Source of the DNA: Lactifluus volemus
Taxonomy: Eukaryota > Basidiomycota > Agaricomycetes > Russulales > Russulaceae
Direction of reading: 5' to 3'
NCBI GenBank assembly: GCA_022376515.1
Contig: WTXI01000124.1
Coordinates: forward strand, 1 to 64,000
Length of the DNA stretch: 64,000 bases
Shown: positions 35,505 through 46,284 of the stretch, piece by piece
Layout of the letters: every line of letters starts with the position of its first letter
How positions within the stretch are numbered: the stretch's first letter is position 1
The notes under the pieces: model-generated
What the model was told of the DNA's origin: nothing
The model's input: the letters and a program-made list of their open reading frames with translations, nothing else
Databases searched by the model: none
Made by a program: the position numbers and the translations under genes

Positions 35505-38500
35505 TTATACTTCTGGTCGCCCAGCCGTAGCGGAGTTTCGATAATATTCTTTGAGGAGTTCTGGGGCGTCTAGGTCTTTGTGTTTGACCCATGTGTTGTC
35601 GGAGTTTGGATATCCTTTCCAGTGGACGAGGTACTGAAGTCCTCCTCTGCTACCTTTTTGCTTCTTTACATCTAGTATCGCATCGATTTCGTATTCTTCT
35701 TCACTCTTATCGATGATCGGTGGTGGTCGTGCAAACGGCGTACCGTAGGCTTCCGTCTCCTTATATGGCGATAGGAGATCGATGTGGAAGACGTTGTGCA
35801 CTTTCATCGATTCTGGAAGGTCTAGGCGAAACGCCACTGGCGTCACTTCTTCTGTGATTGTGAAGGGTCCGTATCTTTTGGGCATGAGTTTTCGTTTGCC
35901 TTTGATCGATAGGTTCTTCCCTTCCAACCACACTTGATCACCTTCCTTGAGTTTCTCCGTTGTCTTTCCTCGTGGGTTTCGCGGCGTCTTATCGTCTTTG
36001 GCCTTTTGTATCATCTGAAGTCGTTCTTGGGCTGACTGTCTGGCTTCCGCGAGTTCCCGAAGTCGATCGATCGCTGCTGGGACATTTTCTTCGATCAGTT
36101 GAATGTTGATTTGGGGGTGCGTTCCCATGAGGAGTTCGTGAGGTGACTTTCGAGCTGTGTCGTGTTTCCATGAGTTGTGAGCGAATTCCGCCATGGGGAG
36201 TAGACATGCCCAATCATGGGGTCGATTGCTGGTCCATGGTCGTAAGTATTGCTCTACCCACGCGTTCATTCGCTCTGTCTGTCCATCGGTTCGTGGGTGA
36301 AACGCAGTGGATAAATTTTGTTGGATCCCTGTGTCTTTACAGATTGCGCGAGAGAAGTTGGAAGTGAAGCGTGGGTCTCGGTCTGATATGATCCGTCGCG
36401 GTAGGCCGAACCATGGTACTAGGTGGCGAAGGTATTCCTTGGCGACTCCAGGTCCGTCAATTGTTTTCGTACACGGGATGAATTTAGCCGCTTTAGAGCA
36501 TCCCTGGTCGACAATGGTTAGGATGCTGTCGTATCCTTCCGACTTGGGTAAGTCCGTGATAAGGTCCATGGATACGTATTGAAAAGGGCCTTCTTCTACA
36601 TGTGTATCGAAACGTTGGAGGGGTGCTTTCGATCGTGGGAGGTTTGTCTTTGACTCCTGGCATTTGGCACATCCTTTCACGTATTCTTCTACGAATTCAC
36701 GGAGTCGAGGCCCTTCGTATGATCGTTTGACTAATTCCCATGTATTGGCGATACCTGGGTGTCCACCGATAGGGCTGTCGTGGATTTGGCGAAGAATTGA
36801 TCGTCGATGTTCTGCGTTGTCTTCCAGGAAGGTTTTACGTAGGGAGTCATGTTGGGGTTCAGAAAAAAGGGTGTCAGGCAGGAGAATGCGTGGTTCATCG
36901 GTATTCACCCCCTTATTAAGGTCTGATCTCCGCGATAGGAGGTCGGCGACGGTGTTTTGGTGTCCAGGGATATGGGCGAGGGTGTAGTTAAAGTCTTGTA
37001 GGAACGTGAGCCAGCGGGCTTGTCGTCCGGTAACTTTTTGCGGCTCGCGGAAATATTGAAGGTTCTTGTGATCCGTCCTCACTTCTACAGCATGTTTAGC
37101 CCCGAGGAAGAATGGACGGCCACATTTAAACCCGAATATGATCGCAGCTAGTTCCTTGTCGTGGGTATCATAGTTTCGTTCGGCATCTAGGAGGGTCCGG
37201 CTATGGAATGCGATTGGGTGGATCCCATCATCGAACTCCTGGGCAATGACAGCTCCCAGGGCGAAGCCAGAAGCGTCTGTTTCCAGGATGAAGCGTTTGG
37301 TCCAATCAGGGGCTCGAAGGACTGGCGATTCGGTACAGACTTGTTTTAACTGATCGAACGCTGTTTGTTCCTTGGTCGACCACGTCCACTGTCGGTTTTT
37401 GCACGTGAGGTCATTTAGGGGTCGTGCAATGTTGGAGAAATGGGGAATAAAGGCACGGTAGAAGTTGCAGAATCCAAGGAAGCTGCGCACTTCTTTTACA
37501 GTAGTGGGTGTCGGCCAATCAGTGATTCCTTTAACTTTGACGGGGTCCATCCGAATCTTGCCATTGCCGATGATCACTCCAATATTCGACTTCCCGTTGA
37601 TGGAAGTGGCATTTTTCCGGTTTGAGGAAGAGATCGTGTTTTGCCAGTTTATTTAGGATGTGGTCGACTCGTAGGCTATGAAGGACTTCGTCATCTGTAG
37701 TTGCAATGACGATGTCATCCATGTAGATCTTGACCCATCCTTCTTGAATCTCGTCTCGGAATATTTCGTCCATCATTGTTTGGAAGGTGGCTGGGGAGTT
37801 GCGCAGGCCGAAAAACATTACTGTAGGTTCGAATAGTCCTTCACTAGTTTTGAATGCCGCCTTCCACTCGTCACCTTCTTTTAGTCGGATATTGTTGTAT
37901 CCCCAACGAACGTCAAACTTGGTGAATAACTTTTTATCCGCTAGGTCGTGGATGAGGTCGGTGATCAGGGGAAGGGGGTAGCGGTTAGGGATTGTCCATT
38001 CGTTGAGTTTCCGATAGTCTTGTACTGGTCGTAATTTCCCGTCCTTTTTCCCCACGAAGAAGAAGCCACAAGCATATTGCGACTTAGATCTACGAATTCT
38101 TCCCAGTTGAGGTTCGTAGCGATGAATTCTTTTTGTGCTTGCTTCTCAGCAGGGGATAATGGGTATACACGGCAGTCTAGTGAGGTGGGGGCATCTGGTT
38201 TTAGGTCGATGGCATGGTCCCATTTCCTTGGTCCTGGGAATCGCTCTGAGGCGTCTTCTTGAAAGACCTTCCCATACTGGTGGTATTGTTTTGGGACGAT
38301 CTGGTCCCAAGTCTTCTTGTCCTCCCTAGCCTGTACCGCCAGTTGGGTAGCCATCGTGGTTTTTGCTATTCTAGGAGACAGGGTCTCTTCTCCTTTGGTA
38401 ATGGCGACGACTTCTCCGGATAGTTGGCCCTTTTCCCAATCGATGGTAGGATTGAACGATTCAAAGAAGGGGTAGCCTAGGATAATGTCATCTTCCCCTA

Positions 38501-38891
38501 TGTCTGTGACGAAGAATAGGTGGTCGCATGGCTTCCCATTCAGTTTGACCGTTAGTTCAACTCCCGTTGTCGTTTTTCCTGCCTGATTGACTGTTCCATC
38601 TACGTTACGAACATTTCGTGGTCGTTGCAAGGGTCGTTCTTTTAGTCCTAGTTTGTTAACTAGTCGTGGGTGTATGAAGCATTCTGTGGCTCCCGTATCC
38701 AAGAGTGCATGGTTTTCAGCTCGTTTCCTCGATGTATAGATCAAGAATCCAGTCTTGATATATTTATTCCTAGCCGTATACAAAGAGTCAGTACTACAGG
38801 CCCGAATGAGAGCTGTTGCATTCAGGCCGCTTGAAAACCCGCATCCTCTCCCAAAGCTTGCAGGCTTTTCACAATTCCTCCCTTTCTTCAT
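35505..38891 (-). CDS. pol: pol polyprotein: protease-RT-RNase H-integrase-chromodomain
   Basis: Order on the minus strand: aspartic protease with [10 protein letters not shown] (DTGA at 38,690-38,701); RT with [16 protein letters not shown] start, [21 protein letters not shown] and active site YMDD (37,714-37,725); RNase H with [17 protein letters not shown] (about 37,280); integrase zinc-binding H-H-C-C region (GGHPG ... CAKCQESK); the catalytic core with [16 protein letters not shown] and the Glu of DGQTERMN; and a C-terminal chromodomain ([24 protein letters not shown]). Two frame breaks lie near 38,107 (before RT) and 37,582 (end of the RT palm), each a net loss of 1-2 nt in a short homopolymer context. 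The last 690 codons are uninterrupted. Pol starts in a different frame from the gag end, so a frameshift or re-initiation is needed. Confidence 0.92.
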
Positions 38892-40465
38892 CAGAGAACT
38901 TCTTTATGAAGGCAGCTGCTTCTGCAGGGGTGTAGGTCTTTTGTTCTTCGAGTGGGGTCGATTTTTCGTTCCGGCATCGGCGGCCCGGACACGCGGTTTC
39001 CTATTCGGGCAGTTTCGCGCGAGGTGGCCTTGTTGGCTGCATTCGAAACAACGTCCCTCTTTCCGATGCTGTTCCTTTTCAGCATCGGTAGTAGCTTTCC
39101 TGGCGACTGCGGATGTATCCATTGCGTTTGGATCCTTTGCCTGCCAGCGCGAGCGAGAGGGGGGATTGTTATTCTGATTTTGTTGAGGCCTGCGCCAATA
39201 AAAGCTGTTGCCACCTTGATTTCCTTTTTGGTTCTGTTGTCGGTTGTTTGTTCCGCCGTAATTCGAATGGATGGCGCGTTTCCGCAGCCAGTTTCGGTGG
39301 TGCCTCTGCGCTGCCTTCGTCCATTGCTCGAACGTCTCCGGGTTTTCGATATCGATGCAAGAGTCCGCAAGCCCGACCGGAAGACCACGAGCAAAGAGTC
39401 GTAACGCCATCGGATCATCGAGGTCCAACCCGCGCGATGGCCCAGGCGTTCGAAGTCCGCGATATACTGGTCAACGTTTTCATTCGTCATTTTAAGTCTT
39501 CGGATTTCATCTTGGGCTTTCTCATGCTCTGCATAATCGACAAAGGACCGCTTAAATTCGCTTTCCAAGACTTCCCAAGCCGTGGTATCGTAGGGGAGGA
39601 TGGATGGGTCGCGCTCGGCGCGATCGAGCCAGTCGTACGACCGCTCGACCCATCCATCGGTTTTTGTTCCTCCTATCAGTGATAGGAAGAAAGCTGATCG
39701 TTTGTAGGGGTCTCGGGCGATTGCCGCATCGTTATTCATCAGCATATATCTCTTAAATTTGATCAGAAAGGGGATAGTTTGTCCTCTTTCCCCTGTGAAC
39801 TTTTCTGGGGGAATCCCTTCTAACCTGACGTTGTTTTTCCCCACAGGTTCGTCTAACATGTCGTCTAGTCCATAGGGATCGTCGCCGTTGCCTCGGGGAC
39901 GTCTCGTAGGGTGGCGGGGGGGTTCTCGCGCGGTGTCGGTTGATCGCCCGACATTTGCGCGCATGTCGTCGTCGCGTTCTGGTCTTTCTTCGGGTTCGTC
40001 TCTAGGAATATTCGGGGGGTTGTAAGGCGTCTGAAAGGGTGTCGGGGCGCGTGAGGGGGGGGCTGTCGCATCGATCGGTTCCCCCGATCGAATAAGTTCT
40101 CTCATATCAAGTCCCTCCACTGGGAGGTGCAACAATTTTAACGAGTTTCTCGCGACTCGAATAGCGACGACTTCGTTGCCCCGTCGTTCGAGTTCGAACC
40201 ATACGCCCCATGCATTTGAGAGGGCAATTTTCGTATGTTTATGATATGTGTAGTATCCCGACCACGGGACATGTCCTGTTTCCATCAGGATGTGTTCCAT
40301 ATTCACTGTGTATTTTTTTGGTATCGTGTCGTTCAGTTCTGGCCTAACTGGGAATGGGCATCGCACTTTGGCGGGATCGCTTTCGTGCTCGATGCTGTTC
40401 TCATAGGTATTCCTCCAGTCCTTTGAGGAACTGGTTGCAGCCTGTGTCGAAGCCATTCTATTCAA
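38822..40465 (-). CDS. gag: gag with CCHC zinc knuckle
   Basis: Starts with MNRMASTQ, 27 nt after the 5' LTR (a second ATG lies 9 nt on), so the leader is almost only the primer site. The N-terminal part has HVPWSGYYTYHKH and a Pro-rich linker. The retroviral-type Gag core follows (EKFTGERGQTIPFLIKFKRY, ESEFKRSFVDYAEHEKAQDE), then a Gln/Asn-rich stretch and one knuckle, CFECSQQGHLARNC. Three frame breaks, near 39,427, 38,941 and 38,872, each fit loss of one base from a run (TTT, A5, GG). The C-terminal tail is therefore read in different frames, and the intended stop is probably the TGA at 38,822. Confidence 0.88.
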
Positions 40466-40478
40466 TTCGATTCGTTGA

Positions 40479-40489
40479 AAGCTCGTTCT
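40479..40489 (-). promoter_or_regulatory. primer-binding site matching the element's own LTR
   Basis: Two nt after the 5' LTR the minus strand reads AGAACGAGCTT. Its exact complement AAGCTCGTTCT occurs in the LTR (40,745-40,735, minus), about 32 nt downstream of a TATA box. No usual tRNA 3' end (TGG start) is seen. This is the arrangement of Tf1-type self-priming, where the 5' end of the RNA folds back as primer. Confidence 0.72.
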
Positions 40490-40491
40490 AA

Positions 40492-40965
40492 TGTCACGGT
40501 CAGGTCACCGTGGCGTGGTTTCGGGTCTGAGTCGTGCTGACTAAGCGGAACGACGAAACGGCCGCAAGGACTAAGGCGCGAAGGTCTAGTCAAAGAGTAG
40601 AAGACTTGACTGTGGCGTGATCCACACAAGTCTTCAAAGGCTTCACTCAAAGAGGAAGCAGTCTTTCAGAGGGGAAGGGAAGGCTGAACAGCCACTTGTA
40701 TTGCTCGCTGTATCGACTACCTGAGTTCTACAGGAGAACGAGCTTAAGGCTCGTCTCAGAGGTACAAGGGATATATATACTGGGACATCGGACCGTACTA
40801 GAATGTTCAGGATATACCTGTGAATGTATGGAAACGTATAGAATCGACCGGAACGTTATGGAACTGAATGGAAGGTGAAAGAATCGTCCAACGTATCGAT
40901 GAGTAAGCAAGGGAAAATGATGAGTCCAGGTCACCCGTGACCGTCACGTCACGTTTACCGTGACA
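40492..40965 (-). repeat. 5' LTR of the chromovirus
   Basis: 474 bp, same ends as the 3' LTR. U3 would run from 40,965 to about 40,746, and R starts at about 40,745 by the TATA and primer-complement evidence. Confidence 0.95.
40771..40780 (-). promoter_or_regulatory. TATA box of the chromovirus LTR
   Basis: GTATATATAT on the minus strand in the 5' LTR. The predicted RNA start AAGCTCGTTC lies about 30-35 nt downstream, a normal TATA-to-start distance, and inside a small inverted repeat ACGAGC-CTTAA-GCTCGT. Confidence 0.6.
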
Positions 40966-40975
40966 CTCCACCATC

Positions 40976-41130
40976 TGTGTTGTTCAGATAAAAATCTTTT
41001 ACACAATAATGTCACTGCAATTTGTGTTCAAGTCAAGAATGATGTCCATTAGTAATGGATGCATCATTCTTGACTTGAACACAAATTGCAGTGACATTAT
41101 TGTGTGAAAGATGTTTATCTGAACAACACA
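40976..41130. repeat. 155-bp near-perfect inverted repeat (hairpin)
   Basis: The left arm beginning TGTGTTGTTCAGATAAA and the right arm ending TTTATCTGAACAACACA pair over about 69 bp with only two mismatches. They are joined by a second small palindrome (TCCATTA-G-TAATGGA) offset by a 2-nt bulge. There is no open frame and no target duplication that I can see. It may be a foldback/MITE remnant or a local inverted duplication. It starts 11 bp right of the chromovirus 5' LTR. Confidence 0.85.
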
Positions 41131-41272
41131 TGGGCAAGACCATGTCTGTTACAGTTTCACCATCACATGATGATCAGAAAAGTACCACACGTGACTGTGG
41201 GAAATTCAAACCATTTCAAGCCATAAACCAAACACCATTAAACAAGAACACAGCTATGTAAACACTCGATTC
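41131..41272. other. short spacer
   Basis: No feature recognised. It ends with GATTC (41,268-41,272), one copy of the target duplication of the solo LTR that follows. Confidence 0.5.
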
Positions 41273-41418
41273 TGTTACAGTTATGCAGGCTGCCCAGCCC
41301 ATTTCTTATTATCTTCCCATCTATTTGCTGCTTACTTTTCGACCTATGATCCCTTTCCTTGGCCAGCCCCCTCTATTTGGCTTCTAGGGGCTGTGCATCA
41401 CTCTTTTGGACATGTATT

Positions 41419-41522
41419 TGACTCAGGTATTGTGACTCAAATCTTGAGTCAGACATGTTGAGTCAGTTCTTGAGTCATCAGAACTGACTCAAGTACTTAG
41501 TCAATAGTCTTGACTTCGCTAC
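41419..41522 (+). promoter_or_regulatory. array of TGASTCA (AP-1/Gcn4-type) sites in solo LTR copy 1
   Basis: Six exact TGACTCA/TGAGTCA sites start at 41,419, 41,433, 41,445, 41,459, 41,471 and 41,485. Two degenerate ones follow at 41,497 and 41,511. Spacing alternates 14, 12, 14, 12..., i.e. four 26-bp units with two sites each. The array ends about 45 bp upstream of the TATA-like box. TGASTCA is the known recognition sequence of Gcn4/AP-1 bZIP factors. Confidence 0.75.
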
Positions 41523-42035
41523 TTTACTGTGACCTTTGTAGGATAGTTGGCTGGCCCTCTGTACGCATAAATAGGGCCCTATGGACAAGCTAAAGCCCCA
41601 GCTTCAGCTTCATCCAGAATTACAGTTCATTGTTCATTGCACACACTCACATCACGTCTTCTTTCTCTACTTGTTCATCCTCTCTTTGTACCTTGATCTA
41701 GGTACTTCACGCCACCATCAGACATCTGTTTGCTTGGTCCATTACCTTGGAACAAGCTCACAGACACCTGAACCTTATCACGAGCATGTTGCAAAGAGTA
41801 GTTCCCACTCTTTGCACCTTGCTCATATTGAACCTTAGTTCAACCTCACACTAACGTACTAGGGCTAGTAAGATCCTCCCTACCCCTTATATGTTCGTGC
41901 TCATATTGTGGTTGAACCTACACATCATCATTTACCCATCTGCCACTGTCTATCCTCTTTGGGAATGGTAACTCTGACCATCGCATGTGCCAGCCTGTGC
42001 TACCTGCCACACGTGATACAAACACTGAGAGTTCA

Positions 42036-43713
42036 CATCAGCAAAACCCAGTTGGCCTTAGACAGGCTTAGCCACTGCTTAGTGTTGTTAAGGCAGGCTT
42101 AGATAGCTTAGCACCATTAAGACTAAGCAAATTGAAATAATCTAAGCTAATTAAGCCAATCTAATAAAATTAAGGACATAAATCACCAGTCAAGGATGCT
42201 AAGTACACAAAAATTGTCTAAGTAAATTAAGTAAATTAAGTAAGGTGTCTGAAATTTTTGTTAAATCATGAAAATTTCGCTAAGTCGTTACAGATCACGT
42301 GTTTTTTGTTTATTCTTGTTTGCATGATGTCAATTTTCGTTGCCCTCCCCCTCTGACATTTCCTTAAAAGGAATCATATGCTCCGTTGTTTATTCTTGTT
42401 GGCACCATGTTGATTTTCGTGCCTCATCTTTTTTTGCCGCGTCCTTTTGTCCCCTCCCTTGTCTGTCTGCTCTGTGGCCTCTGCCGTCGCCACCACCGCT
42501 GCTCCCTGTCTGGTGATGCCTCCCCGCCGCCTTCTTGCGACCGCGACTGCCTCCTGGTTCGTTGTCATGCAACGCGTCCCCTCCTGGTGCAATGCGTCCC
42601 ACTGCTGCCGCCTCCGCCTCTGCCTCCTCTCCTTCTCTGCCTCTGCCTCTGCCTCTGCCTCTGCCTCTGTCGCGTCGTCAGATGCCTCCTGTTCCTGCGC
42701 CTCCCCCACCGCTTTTGCCCTCTCTTGGATCCACGGGCACTGCGAGGACACTGCCTGCACCGGTACGTTGTCACGCTGCCTGCCCTGCCCCAACGTGTCT
42801 GACTTTCTTTTCATCGCCTCCTCCGCCTCTGCCGCCTGGATCACCATCTCCTGCGCCACTTCCGCCTCCTGCGCTTCCCGTCCCCCTTGCGCCTCTTCCT
42901 ACGTTTCCCGCACTTCCTCCCGCGCCTCCCACCCCTGCGCCTTCACCTGCGCCTCCTCCTGCGTTCCTCGCCTCCTTCTGTGCCCTGCACCTCCTCCTGT
43001 GTTCTCGCCTCCTTCCGCACCCTGCGTATTCCCCTGCGCCTCCCGCGCGTTCTCTCGTGCCTTCCGCACCCCTCGCCTCCTCCCGTGCCTCCCGCACCCC
43101 TCGCCTCCTCCCGTGCCTCCTCCCCGCGCTTCCTCCCGCGCCTCCTCCCCGCGCTTCCTCCCGCGCTTCCTCCCCGCGCCTCCTCCCCACACCTCCTCCC
43201 TGTGCCTCCTCCCCGCACCTCCTCCCCACGCCTCCTCCCATGCGTCCTCCCCCCACCTCTTCCCATGCCTCCACCACTGCCGCCACCTCCCCATGGCCCT
43301 GTAGCCCCACCCATGCCAGTGTGCCACCTGCTGTTTGTGTGAGGTTGAATGTGACTTAGGCAATGGGTAGATGTGTGTTAGCACAGATTAGTTAGTTTTT
43401 GTACCCCTAGTTTAGATAATTTCAATAAAGTTGCAGTTTGAATTTTTTTTTGACTTGTGTGAATTTGTCTGCTTGTGAACATAATTTCATGCCCTGCTTA
43501 ACAGGCTTAAATAGCTGCTGAGGCTCTGCTTAATATGCTTAGCCTAAGCAGCTCCATTAGATCCTCACTGTTGACAAGCAAACTACAGAATTTCAAGCAG
43601 CTTTTAAGCAAAATATTTTTAGAATAGTGGTTGCCTGAAATCTTTGTAGGAGTTATATAATAAAATTAAGTAAATTTTAAGGAGCCTTTAAGCTGAAACA
43701 GGTTTTCCTGATG
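42036..43713. mobile_element. non-autonomous TIR element (family T), copy B
   Basis: Ends CATCAGCAAAACC / GGTTTTCCTGATG form an imperfect 13-bp TIR. The 2-bp duplication CA flanks it, and the empty site exists in solo LTR copy 2 (near 46,030). The ~290 bp at the left and ~230 bp at the right ends are AT-rich and studded with TAAGC/GCTTA motifs; the centre (42,390-43,320) is pyrimidine-rich on the plus strand with CTCTGC/CCTCCC repeats. Long open frames in the centre are compositional. No transposase. Confidence 0.82.
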
Positions 43714-43815
43714 CACACAGTCAAGTCTATCCTTCACAGGAACTTGTCTGCATGTTCTTAGTTGATTAATCAATGCTCACTTCGAGCCACGGTCCCTGCA
43801 AACTGTGACAGATTC

Positions 43816-44766
43816 TGACTTGACGCTCAATCTACCCCCGATCCAATCTTGCTTACATAACTACTATACAGTACTATACAGATCCCTTACGATACATTTC
43901 CCCAAAGTTACCCCAATATCACTCCGACATCATTCCTGCATAGTCCCGAGATTACCCCAAGGATCTCAATCCCATCTCAATCCATCTACAATATATTATA
44001 TCTGGATGTCACCCTATGTGATATCCCCTGAGACTTCCTTACTAAGCATCACACCCCAGTAGTATATAAACCAGCACCTTCCAGTGCCTCTTGTCCTTAG
44101 ACTTCACTTCATCAATAATCAGACTCTTGTCTTCCCTCTTTCAAGGACCCTTCCAGGTCTCCCCTCTCTTCTCTTGAACCTTCCTCCCTAACTTCTGTGT
44201 GTTAGGAGGATTAGTCTTTGCCTACCAGAGAGGGGCACTAGAGAACATTGACAATACCAGGAGTGCATCCATCAGTGTGATGCCCTCCTCCTATGTAGAG
44301 CCAGTGGGACATAGAGTCCTAACCTATTGGCTGACTAAGCCTTGTGACCACTGTGGCTTAGTCATCACTTAGTCATCACCAAGTATCCCACAGTCATGTG
44401 ACAAGGGTCACCTGACTGAAGTCACCTGAGAACCCTGAACCATCCAGTGTCACTCAACACTAGCCCTTGTTGGACTAGGTCTTGTGACTGAAGCTCAAGT
44501 CAAGCACCAAGGCCCCTCTGAGCCTTGATAATGTCTATGCCCTGTTGGTTGTCCACACTGTAACTACAAGAAGATAATAAAAAATACTCACCTCAGTGTG
44601 AAGATAAAATGCTGAGGTGTTGCCCCAGCATGTGGGGGCTTATTTGCTCATCATATCATATGTGCAATTGTAAAAGTAAAAAGAGGACATTGGAGTAGAA
44701 AGTACTTGAAATGTTCAAGATAGGTCCAATTGCACCTGGTAAGGTAGGGGAAGGTAGCAAAAGGAT
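43816..44766. other. spacer with LTR- or promoter-like features
   Basis: A TATATAAA at about 44,061 is followed by a pyrimidine-rich leader-like stretch and, near 44,330-44,470, by clustered TTAGTCA/GTCAC words. This resembles LTR architecture, but no terminal TG...CA pair with a target duplication could be fixed. No open frame of note. Confidence 0.3.
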
Positions 44767-45279
44767 ACATCAGGAAAACGTCATATTTGCTTACACTAAT
44801 TAATGGTGCTTACTTTGCTTAATGGTCTTAATTACTGTCTTCTGCTTAATAAAAAATTTCTGTTTTTTGGTTTAAGCACATTAAGCACATTAATCACATT
44901 AATCCACACTCAGCACAACTAAGCAAATTTTATTATGACCAATAATGAAAATTAAGCAAACTTTAATCACACTAAGTAAACCAGTAGTTTAAGCAAACTA
45001 AGAGAATTTTAAGAGGCTTGTAATCATGCTAAGCAAATTGAAGTATTTTATGTAATTTAATTAAAGTCTGAAAAATATGCAAAGTCATGAAATTTTCACT
45101 AAGTTATTCCTGTGCACCAACCATGTGCATCTTTGTTTGTTCTTATTTGCACAATGTTGATTTTCGTGCATTTTCGTGCCAAGTCTTCTGTCCCTCCCTC
45201 CCCTCTGTCATCGTTGCCCCCATGTTGAGGACTCCGCTGTTGTCACCACAGCTGGCTCACCGTCTGGCACTGCCACATG

Positions 45280-46128
45280 TGTTACAGTTATGTGGGCTGT
45301 CCAGCCCATTTCTTACTATTTTCCATCCATTTTTCGACTTGTGTTGTGACCTAGGATCCCTTTCCCTGGCCAGCCCCCTCTGTTTGTCTTCTAGGGGCTG
45401 TGCATCGCTATTTTGGACGTGTATTTGACTCAGGGATCATGACTCAAATCTTGAGTCAGACGCACTGAGTCAGTTCTTGAGTCATCAGAACTGACTCAGG
45501 TCCTTAGTCAATGGTCTTGACTTCGCTACTTTACTGTGACCTTTGTAGGATAGTTGGCTGGCCCTCTGTACGCATAAATAGGGCCCTATGGACAAGCTAA
45601 AGCCCCAGCTTCAGCTTCGTTGAGAATCACAGTTGTTGCTTGACACTCAATCTCCCTCTCTTTTTCTTGTGCATCCCCTCTTCGTACCTTTGGTTAAGGT
45701 ACCTTTGCACCACAATCAGAACATCTGTTAGCCTGTTTACGCCCTTGTAAACAAGCTCACAGATGCCCTGAACCTTGTACGAAATTGAGGGTGAAGGGTT
45801 GTCTAATTCCTCCCCCTTCATTTCGCACAAACCTTAGTTCAACCTCCCATGAGTGTCCTTGGAAGGCGAGCATCCCTTGCGCTCCAATTACACTCGCGGC
45901 CGCATTGCGGTTGAACTTACAGATCATCCTTTGTCCATCTGCCACCGTCTATCCTCTTCGGGAACGGTAACTCTGACCATCGCGTGCGCTGGCCCGTACT
46001 ACCTGCCTCACGCGATACGAACCCGAGAGTTCGCACAGTCAAGTCTATCCTTCACAGGAACTTGCCTGCACGTTCTTTAATTGACTACTGAAGCTCACTT
46101 CGAGCCACGGTCCCTGTGAACCGTGACA
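45280..46128 (+). mobile_element. solo LTR (family L), copy 2
   Basis: 849 bp, TGTTACAGTT...CCGTGACA, inserted into TIR element A. Flanks ACATG (45,275-45,279) and ACACG (46,129-46,133) match at 4 of 5 bases, so the target duplication has one transition. The TATA-like CATAAATAGGG lies at 45,573-45,583. At about 46,030 it shows the uninterrupted site GAGTTCGCACAGTC where copy 1 carries the nested TIR element. Confidence 0.85.
45426..45529 (+). promoter_or_regulatory. array of TGASTCA sites in solo LTR copy 2
   Basis: Six exact sites start at 45,426, 45,440, 45,452, 45,466, 45,478 and 45,492. This is the same alternating 14/12 spacing as in copy 1, although bases between the sites have changed. 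Confidence 0.75.
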
Positions 46129-46284
46129 ACACGTCTTGCCCTCTCTCCTTGCCGTCTCCGTGGCCTCTGTCACCACCGCTCACCACCTTGCGCTGCCACA
46201 AGCCTCAGTGTCCCCACGTTCTCTTTGCGACCGCATTTCCCCCCCCCCCTTTTTTCCCCCCACACAAACACATCTCAATGCTGC

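Larger units (their letters stand above)
33344..40965 (-). mobile_element. full-length Ty3/gypsy chromovirus
   Basis: A 7,622-bp LTR retrotransposon on the minus strand: 5' LTR 40,492-40,965, primer site, gag, pol (protease, RT, RNase H, integrase, chromodomain), an extra ORF, polypurine tract, and 3' LTR 33,344-33,817. The flanking 5-bp duplication CTCCA (33,339-33,343; 40,966-40,970) is perfect. The LTRs are both 474 bp and differ at only two sites, both C/T, so the insertion is young. Yet gag and pol contain five apparent 1- or 2-nt losses and no nonsense substitutions that I could see. Confidence 0.95.
41273..43810 (+). mobile_element. solo LTR (family L), copy 1, split by a TIR element
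   Basis: Begins TGTTACAGTT and ends AACTGTGACA, with a perfect 5-bp duplication GATTC on both sides (41,268-41,272; 43,811-43,815). Without the TIR element nested at 42,036-43,713 it is about 860 bp and aligns along its length with 45,280-46,128. It has a TATA-like CATAAATAGGG at 41,566-41,576, a pyrimidine-rich downstream part and no coding sequence, as expected for a solo LTR. No internal region of the parent element occurs in the window. Confidence 0.85.

Noticed and set aside
35431..35592. Upstream ATG for the chromovirus extra ORF, overlapping pol
   Set aside because: This stretch is the chromodomain coding region read in another frame. The ATG at 35,430 just after the pol stop is the simpler start.
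36143..36987. Plus-strand frames opposite pol
   Set aside because: They are shadows of the integrase region on the minus strand.
42374..43384. Several overlapping long Pro/Ala/Ser-rich frames on both strands
   Set aside because: All lie in the low-complexity core of TIR element B, with no start context, splice sites or conserved frame between copies.
41273..46128. 41,273-42,035 and 45,280-46,128 as the two LTRs of one complete element
   Set aside because: Each copy has its own target duplication (GATTC; ACATG/ACACG), both have the same orientation, and the sequence between contains no gag-pol. They are two independent solo LTRs.
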